From contig CP064963.1 of the NCBI GenBank assembly GCA_016699165.1, positions 620,001-684,000 on the forward strand: 64,000 nucleotides of DNA, read 5' to 3'. Source of the DNA: Candidatus Melainabacteria bacterium (GTDB taxonomy: Bacteria; Cyanobacteriota; Vampirovibrionia; Obscuribacterales; Obscuribacteraceae). Positions 54,239-62,556 of the stretch are shown piece by piece. How positions within the stretch are numbered: the first letter of the stretch is position 1; each line of letters begins with the position of its first letter. The translations under genes were made by a program, and so were the position numbers. The notes beneath the pieces are model-generated. The model ran no database searches. It was not told the origin of the DNA and was given only the letters and a program-made list of their open reading frames with translations.

Positions 54239-54290
54239 GCAATTGTTCAGACCTAAACGCGATTACATCGATTACAAAAGGAGTAATGAC

Positions 54291-54530
54291 ATGTCGGATT
54301 TAGAAAGAGTAGAAAAATCAACTAATAACAATCCAGAGAGCAATGGTAAATTAGCAAATGAAGTTTATGAAAAGCAAGAAAGACAACCAGTGGATGCCAA
54401 GCCAGGTGGAGAAAGTGGAGGAGAAAGTTCAAAATCTAGTGATGAAAAGAAAACAAAACCTGAAGAAACAGAACAACCTCCCAAACAGCAAGACCCAACA
54501 AAGTTGCCTGATGTAGAATCGATTTTCTAA
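54291..54530 (+). CDS. 79-aa charged, disordered protein in the regulon
   Basis: The protein is hydrophilic and low in hydrophobic residues: MSDLERVEKSTNNNPES at the start, then Gly/Glu/Ser/Lys-rich sequence and a Pro-rich end (QDPTKLPDVESIF). It is very likely intrinsically disordered. ATG 54291 has GGAG 8 bases upstream. The frame opens at 54219, but that start lies inside promoter P1 and is not used. It may be a chaperone, adaptor or secreted peptide for the giant protein; this is inference. A terminator follows it. Confidence 0.7.
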   Translation: MSDLERVEKSTNNNPESNGKLANEVYEKQERQPVDAKPGGESGGESSKSSDEKKTKPEETEQPPKQQDPTKLPDVESIF

Positions 54531-54631
54531 CACTAGCTATGAGACTTAAATTGAAATTTAGTGAATGCCAAACCATAAGGTATGGCGCAGTCTAAGTCAC
54601 ATTGTTGAAAACTCCAATTTAATAATTGAAC

Positions 54632-54674
54632 TTAAAGACAGTTACCCATTCGGTAAACTGTCTTTAAATTTTAT
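54632..54674 (+). terminator. Terminator after the 79-aa gene
   Basis: A 12-base perfect stem (TTAAAGACAGTT at 54632-54643 with AACTGTCTTTAA at 54656-54667, inner ACC/GGT pairing) is followed by ATTTTAT. It separates the 79-aa gene from promoter P2. Confidence 0.85.
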
Positions 54675-54708
54675 AGTGTCATTTGTGTGTAGTACCGCCA
54701 GTGGTGAG

Positions 54709-54774
54709 TTTGCGCAATCACGCAACTATCTTGCGCAAAGTCAAATAGAACGGCATGTGTCTGCATTGCATAAT
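54709..54774 (+). promoter_or_regulatory. Regulon promoter P2 (before the giant gene)
   Basis: TTTGCG (54709), CGCAA (54721), TTGCG (54731), TAGAAC (54746-54751), 17 bases, CATAAT (54769-54774). P2 is part of a segmental duplication of P1: about 115 bases, from the half-sites through the AAAAGGAG ribosome binding site, differ at only a handful of positions. Confidence 0.85.
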
Positions 54775-54880
54775 GCAATTGTTCAGACCAAAATGCGATT
54801 GCATCGATTACAAAAGGAGAATCGACCTACACCTAATTGTAATTCGACTTACTGGTGACAGATCGGTAAACAATAATATA

Positions 54881-57800
54881 GTGAAAACCGAATTTCAAAA
54901 ACCTGATCCAGTTGTGGAGGAAGCACAAGATTTTAAGCCTCCTGAGCAATATTCGGATCCATCAGCTGCGAAATTTTCAATAGAAGCCTGGGCGCAGGAT
55001 CGAACTGCGCCTCAAAAACCTGGAAATGTTGTTGGAAGTGTATTAAATGACAAAGTTACTTCCTTTCTTCCAGAGTTGATTCTGACACCTGAGAAAACAA
55101 CCGAACAAATTCAAAGTGCCCGCCAATACCAATTTATAAAGCCCCAAGAAAAAGATGTCGTTTTAAAACAAAAAGATGCTCAAAACAGACCAATACAACT
55201 CGAGCAAAATGGCATACCTATACGATTTGAATACGAAGGAAATTCCAAACTACCCAAAACCATGTTTGTCGGCGAGGGCGAAAACGTCAGAAAATTCAAT
55301 TTAGATCTAAGGGCATTAGCAACTAATCAGCTTGCCTATACTTTTGTAAGTGGTGGAGACAAAGATACTACTATCGGTGGCAGAGTCTTCGCTAACCATA
55401 TTAAGCCTTTGCTTGAAAAAGCCAATCTAAAAATAATCGAAAACAACGGTGATCCTCCTAGAATTATTGCAATTCATAGAGCCAATGGTGAACAGCTATT
55501 TTTCAAATATGCACTAGTAAGAGATGCTTTAGGTAGAAACGATAATATAAGCGAAATTACTACTATTTTAAAATCAGGAATAGAAGACACTTGGAAGCTG
55601 CAACCCGATGCTCTAACTTGGAGAAAAGTTGGTGAAGAGCCAAATAATCGAGCCGATACCTGGAAAGGCTTTAAACGCCTAGATCAAAAAACAGGAGTTC
55701 TTGTAGAAGTTGGCGAAAGTACGCGACCGGCTAAAGAGAATCCAGATACTAAGCCTGAACCTGTTGTGGTGACACGTACATTTAAATTAGACGGAACTCC
55801 AGATCAACCAGTTGTTGACGATGGCAAAACTGAAAAAGATAGACCTCTTGTAAGGGAAGTACGACTTGAGGTAAGACTCAAAGCCATTAATGGAGCTTTA
55901 GAAGGTAGATTTACACTTGATCAAGTGAAACTCGTTCGTAACCAATTTAAAGATTTGAGTGCTGAAGAAATTCACCTAATGAGACTTAAGCAGCCAAATC
56001 TGTACGAAACGCTTGAGGCTAAATTTAAAGGTCAGTTTGGACCTAATTCCTTTCAGTGGCGAGAAGTGCAAGGACATTTGAGACGCTCAGGACAACCTGG
56101 AGAACGAGAAGCAATTCAACTCATAATCGATGCAACTGAATCTCAGCTTAATTTCGGTAAAGATCGCAACTTTAGCGAAATACTTGGCACTAGCAGAAGA
56201 ATTTTAGCGGGACTCACAGACCAGCGCAGACAAGAAATAAATCAAGCACTCGTTAGGCTCTATCCAGATGCTGGAATTAAAAATGGTCTGCAAGATCTAT
56301 TTTCTGAAACTGGACATGGAAAGTATATCTACAAACACGACAATCTACACCGCAAGTTAATAGACTATGCCATTAAACCAAAACAGGCTGGCGAGCAAAG
56401 TATCAATGCCCAAGTAGAAATTTTACAGGCTGCATTTAAAACTGCAAAAGACGACATGCGAGTTCTTGCCCAATACGCCCGCGATTTATTTGGAGGTACA
56501 TTAATCTCGAAAGATGCTCGACAAAAATTTCTGGAACAAAGCACAGAACTGCCTAAGCCCAAATCATCTGAAGACAGTCTTCTAATCGATGAAGTTCGAG
56601 ACTATCTTAAAACAGGCAACATAAGCGCCAAAACAGAGTTCTTAAAAGCTGTTTCTGGATTTTCAAGCAACGAAGAAAATGCCATCGACAATGCATTTAT
56701 GAAATGGACACCAGAAATGCGCTCTCAATATCTTCAGGGTAGATTCTTAGCTCGCCAAATTGCTGCTGGAAGACTAAAAGGACCAGATGCAGATTCTAAA
56801 GACGCAAACGCTCTTGACTTTTTTAAAGATTGGCAATCGGTGTTTCAAAAAGCACATTGGGCCCCGGGTAAAGCTGAGCGCATGTTGCACAAGTACGAAG
56901 CAAGAATTCTCTATCCAGAAAATAACATACTAAATGAAATTACCGATGTCGGCTCACAATGGTTGAATTGGAGAGAAGAGCATAATCGTGGCTTGAAACT
57001 AAATGAGCGTGATTTTGGTTGGTTTATTACCGGCATTACAAACCAAGACAGTACCTTAAGTTCGCCCTTCTCACAAGCTTTGCTTGCCGCCATGCATGAC
57101 AACTTCTCTCATGACCCAACCATAATTAATCCGATTAAAACAATCACGCAAGCAAGACTAGCTTTTGTCCAAGACTTCAATCGAACAATTGGCACAAATA
57201 AACCAGAAAACGAAAAACTCGCATACTTACATGAAAAAGTTCCTGGCTTCAAACAACTTACACTAGACCAGCAAAAACAAGCTCTAACTATACTTACTCA
57301 AGGACTGACTATACAAGAAAATCTAAATAGGGCAGTGACAGAAAACAAACAAGCTCCGGTGGAAGCTGAAGATAGACTTAACCCAAACGAAAAACAGCTG
57401 CTTTCTCAATATCGTAAATTTTTACTTGAGGCCACCCAACAAACTCAATCTAGAAACCTAGCCCAAGCCATCTTCGACAACCACCATACAGTCTGGAAAA
57501 ATGACAGTCTTGCCATACTTGATGGTATCAAAAGTATGAATGCCCAAGAATTGAAAGCTTTTCGCAATGATGGACCACTTGAAATAGAAGTTAACGGACA
57601 AAAAATCAAAGTCGACAATTATCGACAGTATATAGATGGCAGACTGGATGCTGTCCTTGGCAAAGATACAACAGCTCGCGAAGCTGCACGTGTTTATCTT
57701 GATCAACTAAAACCCGGAGATAAATCTGACAAAACAGTAGAGGATACAGTAGCATTCAGCCTTCTAAAGGCTTCTCTGCAAGCTGGAAACTACAAAGATA

Positions 57801-60800
57801 AAAGAGCACTAGTCATTTCCAATTTAGCAGAGGCTCTAGCCAAAGACAAAGATCTAGGCGTCAAACTACAAAGCGATCCAAGCTTTGAGCATGCCATTAA
57901 ACATATTCTTGGTTGGGATAAAAACGCTCCTAACTATAAAAAATACATCGAACCAATGCTCACGAATGGGATTCTACCTGCTGACATACTAAAAGAAATT
58001 TTTACCGAACGAATCGAACATCAAAGACAAGGTCATGGTCCGGGACAAACAATTACTGAGGTACAGCACGTCTTTAATCAAAGATCCTTCATTCAAAATC
58101 TTGTTCTTAATTTAAATCCAAAAGCAATACGCCATCTTAATAGCAATCCAGCTGCACAAGATGCTTTCCTCAAACTTCTAGATCCAAAAGGTCAAGAACT
58201 TGCCCAAACTCTTCTCAAGCAAGTCGAAGTGCTGCCGGAAGATAGAGCGCGAGCTTTTATTCTTGGTCTTGCTCAAAGTAAAGAAGAAATACAAAAACTC
58301 TTTAGCGATTTAAATCCTGCTAATCGCTTGCGCTCCATGCAAGATTACGAAAGTAAATATGGAGAACGCCTTTCTGACAACATTGTAAATATTCTTGGTT
58401 CAAGACAACAAAAGACCTTTGATTATCTATTCAGATCTAATGAATGGACTTCTGACGAAGCTTACCTCAATACATTAAACAGAATTGCAGACTCTGCCTA
58501 TTCTTTCAATGCTTCCTTTGGCACCAAATACAATACCGAGCTACTTCAAATACTTACTAATTTTGAAAAATTAAGACACGAACACAACGACGACATACCT
58601 AAAGAACTCTTGCAAAAAGAACTGCTTAAAGCTGATAAAGCTATTCAAGATTTTATCAAGACTAAGCACGAAACAATCGAAAAAACTGTTGATGCTCTTG
58701 TAACTGTTGCTGCTATTGGCGCATCATTCTTCACCGGTGGCGCCAGTCTTGCTGCCTTGGCAAGGTTAGCTTACTGGGCACGCGTGGGTAAGGCAAGCCT
58801 GGCCGGAGGACTCTTGGGCAGCGCTCTTAAAGCAGGACTGGAAGGTAAAGACTTTGAAGCTAGAGAAATTCTAGGAGATTTCTTGCGCTACACCACCTTG
58901 ACTGGCACCAATTTGCTAGGAGCTGAGGCTATACTTGCGCCACTTGCAAGCAAATTTGGTAGCAGACTGCTAGGTCGCATTTTTGCAGGCTCACAGCGTG
59001 AAATTACAATAGATGGCAGCAAACTAATTCTGTCAGAAGCATCTGCTCAACAATTTAGGCAAGGACTTAGAAAAATTGTTTCAGACAGTCTTGAAGGTCG
59101 CATTACTAACTTGGACAAATCAATTGATCTTTTAATTAAAGGTCTTAGAACCGAATCTGGTGAAGTCATCGACTCTACTCTTGCTCAAGGCTTGAACAAA
59201 TTAGTTAAATCAAACTTTGACAGAATCACAAAAGTCACCGCTCAGCACTTCATCGCAGGCTTGCTCACAAGAAGCCTATTTGAATCACAAGTAAGCGGAC
59301 TTGGTGGCTTGGCCTCTGAATTGATTGACTCTCTTGTAGAGAACGGAAAAATAGATCCAGATAAATTGCAACAAGCAATTGGACTGGGGCTTTTCTTAGG
59401 ATTGGGTGGCAGACTGGGACTTGAAACGGTCTTGAAAGGGGGGACTAGAGCAGCTCAACGTGTCGGGGATTGGCGACATTCGCTAACAATCGGACCAGAA
59501 ACAAGAATAGCTGAAGCGTTAGAAGGACTAGATTTGTCACCAACAAACGCTAACAGGATCAACGGCATATTACTTCACTCAGCTTCAAAGGAAGCCCTTA
59601 TAGAGCGCGGCTTCAAATTAATGAAAGAAAAGGGTGATGAGCTTTCGTTTCTGCATCTCGAATCGGCGACTCGAATAACTCTACTCAATAATCGAATTGT
59701 TGAAATCGCCGACTCAGAAAATAACGTTATCAAAATCAAATACGAACGAAATAGGCCATATTTCATAGGATTCTCAAACGGAAATTCGTTAGTCAATCGA
59801 TATGCGAATCCTTACATTTACAAACCAAAATTACCAGGATGGCCCTCAACTCGTTCAGATAACGTTATCGTTCCGGTTCCACCAAATCATGTCCGTCTTT
59901 TTAAGAGTCTTGAGCGTCCCGAAGAACAGTCCGCATTTCTGAAAAATAAACTGATATCTGGTAACGATGAATTTCGAGCTGCTGCTATTTATCATAAGCC
60001 TTGGGATAGTTTAAGTCCCGAAGACATAATAATTAAAGCACAGGACAGAATGAATATTTTTACTTTAAATCCTGCAAGTCCAGAAAGAAGTCGACTTCTA
60101 TACGTTGATGTACCTAAAGACGAGTTTCTCAAATGGCGCAACGAATTACTTTCGCAAAACCAGACTTTGGAAGAATTTAGAATTCCAGCCAACTATCTCA
60201 AAAGAACAAGAGAACATGCACTATCTTATGAAAACCCTCATAACCAGGAGAATTGGTGGACAGCGACTATACACAAGTACGGCACTAACAAAGCAGAAAA
60301 AACTTCTGAATTCTTCCATATTCCCTCTTTGCTTATCAACTCAGAAGGAAAGTTAGTGATACATGGGGTGGATAATTCAATTTTTCAGCCGGAAAAGATT
60401 CTCCAATTGGACAAACTAAAAGTTATTCGTGTAGGTGCGTCACCTGAGTATGCGGCACTCATAAAAAATGCTATTGGAAATGTTCCTTCCTGGTTAAGAG
60501 AATTTCTCATTGAAACAGGCGTGACTATTAAAGTCGTATCTCATCCAGATCAGCACTTATCACCTAGCGCATTAAGAGGCAAACCAAGAGGATGGACCAA
60601 AAACGCCGACTTTTCAAACTCATTGGCATTTTATGATTCAATGAAAAACGAAATTTTGCTCTTCGAGAGTAATCTTCCTAAGGGTCAACTAGCTCAAGTA
60701 TTTACACACGAAATTGGACATGCAATTGAGAATTTCGTCAAATATCAAAGTGTTATTGCATCTAATACAGCCGCGGCGCAGCGTGCGTATGCAGCTGATT

Positions 60801-61153
60801 TGCTGACTCTGTTCAAACAAAAACCCTTTTTGCGCAATATCAATCCTTCTCTTGCAAATGACCTTGAGGCAGGCGAATATGATTACTTTCTGACAGACAA
60901 GAATAAAAAACTCTTCGTAAGAAAAGGAACGCAAGAAAGTTATTCACACGCTAGAAGTGAAGTTTTTGCAGAAATAACTTCCAAAATTTTGCTCAAGCAA
61001 ATTATGCCTGACAGTCCAAATGATATAGAACTCCTTTTTCCCAACTCAAGCAATTTCATAAAGCAAGTCTTGAAGGAGTTGATGGACCGAAAACCAAACG
61101 TAGATTCCAAAATTTTCAATAAGAAAATCTCCTTGCAAGAAGCCACGCGATGA
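54881..61153 (+). CDS. Giant protein with C-terminal anthrax-lethal-factor-like zinc metallopeptidase
   Basis: About 2090 aa from GTG 54881. The N-terminal region (1 to about 400) is charged and unassigned; about 330-1250 is helical, with segments faintly like annexin repeats (EILGTSRRILAGLTDQRRQEI). Residues about 1267-1400 are Ala/Gly-rich and hydrophobic (ALVTVAAIGASFFTGGASLA), as in the pre-toxin region of polymorphic toxins. The last 210 residues match ATLF-type zincins: LRGKPRGWTKNADF, then zinc motif HEIGHAIE (His about 1943) and SEVFAE (Glu about 2031). It probably cleaves a protein target. There is no signal peptide. The frame is open to 54755, but those residues translate promoter P2; AGGAG at 54815 has only ATC/ATT codons after it. 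Confidence 0.8.
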   Translation: MKTEFQKPDPVVEEAQDFKPPEQYSDPSAAKFSIEAWAQDRTAPQKPGNVVGSVLNDKVTSFLPELILTPEKTTEQIQSARQYQFIKPQEKDVVLKQKDAQNRPIQLEQNGIPIRFEYEGNSKLPKTMFVGEGENVRKFNLDLRALATNQLAYTFVSGGDKDTTIGGRVFANHIKPLLEKANLKIIENNGDPPRIIAIHRANGEQLFFKYALVRDALGRNDNISEITTILKSGIEDTWKLQPDALTWRKVGEEPNNRADTWKGFKRLDQKTGVLVEVGESTRPAKENPDTKPEPVVVTRTFKLDGTPDQPVVDDGKTEKDRPLVREVRLEVRLKAINGALEGRFTLDQVKLVRNQFKDLSAEEIHLMRLKQPNLYETLEAKFKGQFGPNSFQWREVQGHLRRSGQPGEREAIQLIIDATESQLNFGKDRNFSEILGTSRRILAGLTDQRRQEINQALVRLYPDAGIKNGLQDLFSETGHGKYIYKHDNLHRKLIDYAIKPKQAGEQSINAQVEILQAAFKTAKDDMRVLAQYARDLFGGTLISKDARQKFLEQSTELPKPKSSEDSLLIDEVRDYLKTGNISAKTEFLKAVSGFSSNEENAIDNAFMKWTPEMRSQYLQGRFLARQIAAGRLKGPDADSKDANALDFFKDWQSVFQKAHWAPGKAERMLHKYEARILYPENNILNEITDVGSQWLNWREEHNRGLKLNERDFGWFITGITNQDSTLSSPFSQALLAAMHDNFSHDPTIINPIKTITQARLAFVQDFNRTIGTNKPENEKLAYLHEKVPGFKQLTLDQQKQALTILTQGLTIQENLNRAVTENKQAPVEAEDRLNPNEKQLLSQYRKFLLEATQQTQSRNLAQAIFDNHHTVWKNDSLAILDGIKSMNAQELKAFRNDGPLEIEVNGQKIKVDNYRQYIDGRLDAVLGKDTTAREAARVYLDQLKPGDKSDKTVEDTVAFSLLKASLQAGNYKDKRALVISNLAEALAKDKDLGVKLQSDPSFEHAIKHILGWDKNAPNYKKYIEPMLTNGILPADILKEIFTERIEHQRQGHGPGQTITEVQHVFNQRSFIQNLVLNLNPKAIRHLNSNPAAQDAFLKLLDPKGQELAQTLLKQVEVLPEDRARAFILGLAQSKEEIQKLFSDLNPANRLRSMQDYESKYGERLSDNIVNILGSRQQKTFDYLFRSNEWTSDEAYLNTLNRIADSAYSFNASFGTKYNTELLQILTNFEKLRHEHNDDIPKELLQKELLKADKAIQDFIKTKHETIEKTVDALVTVAAIGASFFTGGASLAALARLAYWARVGKASLAGGLLGSALKAGLEGKDFEAREILGDFLRYTTLTGTNLLGAEAILAPLASKFGSRLLGRIFAGSQREITIDGSKLILSEASAQQFRQGLRKIVSDSLEGRITNLDKSIDLLIKGLRTESGEVIDSTLAQGLNKLVKSNFDRITKVTAQHFIAGLLTRSLFESQVSGLGGLASELIDSLVENGKIDPDKLQQAIGLGLFLGLGGRLGLETVLKGGTRAAQRVGDWRHSLTIGPETRIAEALEGLDLSPTNANRINGILLHSASKEALIERGFKLMKEKGDELSFLHLESATRITLLNNRIVEIADSENNVIKIKYERNRPYFIGFSNGNSLVNRYANPYIYKPKLPGWPSTRSDNVIVPVPPNHVRLFKSLERPEEQSAFLKNKLISGNDEFRAAAIYHKPWDSLSPEDIIIKAQDRMNIFTLNPASPERSRLLYVDVPKDEFLKWRNELLSQNQTLEEFRIPANYLKRTREHALSYENPHNQENWWTATIHKYGTNKAEKTSEFFHIPSLLINSEGKLVIHGVDNSIFQPEKILQLDKLKVIRVGASPEYAALIKNAIGNVPSWLREFLIETGVTIKVVSHPDQHLSPSALRGKPRGWTKNADFSNSLAFYDSMKNEILLFESNLPKGQLAQVFTHEIGHAIENFVKYQSVIASNTAAAQRAYAADLLTLFKQKPFLRNINPSLANDLEAGEYDYFLTDKNKKLFVRKGTQESYSHARSEVFAEITSKILLKQIMPDSPNDIELLFPNSSNFIKQVLKELMDRKPNVDSKIFNKKISLQEATR

Positions 61154-61211
61154 TAAGGCGAAACCCGCAAAGAAGCCGAATTAACTGCATAGTTGCTTTT
61201 CAGAATCAAAA

Positions 61212-61277
61212 TTTGCGTATGCCCGCAATTCTTTTGCATAAAGCCATATAGAACCGCTACTTGCCATAAAGCATAAT
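61212..61277 (+). promoter_or_regulatory. Regulon promoter P3 (before 78-aa gene)
   Basis: TTTGCG (61212), CGCAA (61224), TTGCA (61234, one mismatch), TAGAAC (61249-61254), 17 bases, CATAAT (61272-61277). The sequence between the elements has diverged from P1/P2 while the spacing is exact, which argues for selection. Confidence 0.8.
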
Positions 61278-61320
61278 GCATTTGTCCGAACAAACGCACG
61301 ACAATTCTAAGGAGAAATAT

Positions 61321-61557
61321 ATGAGTACAGAAAACATCGGCAAATTCGAAAAAGAGAACTTGATACCGATCGACCCGTTTCTAACTCCACCTATTTGGCT
61401 TGGAATGAAAATATACGATTTTTTTTACAACTCAAAGGATGCAGGAGCATCCGGAAGGCCACAATCTGGAAATATCAGTGAGAAAGCGCCAAGCACTGAA
61501 TTGCCTCCTGTTGAAAAAGACTTAGAAAATCCATGGCTCGAGAACCCGGCAGACTGA
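61321..61557 (+). CDS. 78-aa protein in the regulon, next to the giant gene
   Basis: The protein is MSTENIGKFEKENLIP at the start, then a short hydrophobic-aromatic stretch (LTPPIWLGMKIYDFFY, residues about 22-37) and a hydrophilic Pro/Glu/Ser-rich end (ENPWLENPAD). The aromatic stretch could be an amphipathic or membrane-touching helix. ATG 61321 has AAGGAG about 6 bases upstream; the in-frame ATG at 61276 lies in promoter P3. Position after the toxin-like gene makes it a candidate immunity protein, inhibitor or chaperone. Its layout resembles the 79-aa protein only weakly. Confidence 0.7.
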   Translation: MSTENIGKFEKENLIPIDPFLTPPIWLGMKIYDFFYNSKDAGASGRPQSGNISEKAPSTELPPVEKDLENPWLENPAD

Positions 61558-61600
61558 TTGTAAGAGCGAAATAGAATTGAAAATATGCAAAACCAGGAAA

Positions 61601-61652
61601 TCTAGACTAGTCAAGTCCTAAGTCGATATCCAATCAGATAGACTAGTCTAGA
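61601..61652. promoter_or_regulatory. 12-base inverted repeat upstream of the response regulator
   Basis: TCTAGACTAGTC (61601-61612) and GACTAGTCTAGA (61641-61652) are exact complements 28 bases apart, 33 bases before ATG 61685. Each arm also contains the palindromes TCTAGA and GACTAGTC. It could be an operator pair or a leader hairpin controlling the regulator. Confidence 0.6.
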
Positions 61653-61684
61653 CATAAACATTTCTTCTGAATCAATTTTTCCAA

Positions 61685-62437
61685 ATGTACAAAATACTCT
61701 TAGTTGAAGATTTAGAGCCTTTAAGGCAGTACGCGCGCAAAGTCTTGACTGCGACTTTGGGTGAAGTGGAAATAATTGAAGCTATTAACGGAAAAGAAGG
61801 ACTGAGTAAGTTCGAGAAAGAAAAACCCGACATGCTCATCTTAGATATAGTCATGCCCGAAATGACAGGTACAAAGTTAGCCAAACAAATTTGGGCTAAT
61901 CATCCAAATACTAAAATCCTGTTCTGGTCTCAGTTTCATGAAGAGTCTTATGTACGTGAAATCGGAAAGCTGTTGCCTGACGAAGCTATTCATGGATATG
62001 CACTGAAAACAGAAAGCGAAGAAAAGCTCTCACATGCCATCAGATCTGTTCTGATTCTAGACAATCCTTATATAGACCCATTAGTCAGAACTATACAGCA
62101 CTCGGTAAAAGCCAAAGAAAGTATTCTGACTCAAGATGAGTACTCTGTGCTTGTATCGATAACTCTTGGACTAACCGACAAAGCCATTGCTGACCGCGAG
62201 CATATAAGTGTAAGGGGAGTACAAAATAGAATATCGTCTCTTTCCAACAAGTTAGTGAAAAGTGTAGATACCCATGCCAGGGAATCAGCCGGCATGGAAG
62301 TGCTGAATACTAGATCTCGCATCATACTTGAGGCGTTTCGCCAAAGACATATTTACCTTGATGAACTCGAAGAGTTAGAAGCAGAAATGATTGACTGGTT
62401 TGCTCGCCGATATAATTTCGACTGGCCAATTGCTTGA
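61685..62437 (+). CDS. NarL/LuxR-type response regulator
   Basis: The 250-aa protein has a receiver domain (1-125): acidic pocket VED near 8-9, phospho-Asp in MLILDIVMPEM near 56, WSQFHEES, and conserved Lys in YALKTES. A LuxR-type helix-turn-helix follows (about 150-205: LTQDEYSVLVSITLGLTDKAIADREH and VRGVQNRISSLSNKLV). The C-terminal 40 residues are helical and acidic, beyond the usual NarL length of about 215. It is the likely partner of the kinase at 53027 and the likely activator of promoters P1-P4 (inference from family pairing and location). An inverted repeat precedes it. Confidence 0.9.
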   Translation: MYKILLVEDLEPLRQYARKVLTATLGEVEIIEAINGKEGLSKFEKEKPDMLILDIVMPEMTGTKLAKQIWANHPNTKILFWSQFHEESYVREIGKLLPDEAIHGYALKTESEEKLSHAIRSVLILDNPYIDPLVRTIQHSVKAKESILTQDEYSVLVSITLGLTDKAIADREHISVRGVQNRISSLSNKLVKSVDTHARESAGMEVLNTRSRIILEAFRQRHIYLDELEELEAEMIDWFARRYNFDWPIA

Positions 62438-62457
62438 TTAATTGACCAATTTTCAAT

Positions 62458-62523
62458 TTTGCGGATTTACGCAAAATTTTTGCGCATAATCAAATAGCAC
62501 TAAAAACTCAAAAAAAACATAAT
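62458..62523 (+). promoter_or_regulatory. Regulon promoter P4 (before MshEN-like gene)
   Basis: TTTGCG (62458), CGCAA (62470), TTGCG (62480), TAGCAC (62495-62500, one change), 17 bases, CATAAT (62518-62523). The remaining bases are A-rich and unrelated to P1-P3, so only the boxes and spacing are shared. Confidence 0.8.
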
Positions 62524-62556
62524 GGATATGTTGAAAGTCTTTTCAGGAAGAAAAAC

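Noticed and set aside
54219..54290. In-frame ATG extension of the 79-aa protein
   Set aside because: The ATG lies between the -35 and -10 boxes of promoter P1, and a good ribosome binding site precedes ATG 54291.
54755..54880. In-frame ATG extension of the giant protein
   Set aside because: The ATG lies inside promoter P2, in the copy of the P1 sequence; the residues mirror the untranslated P1 leader.
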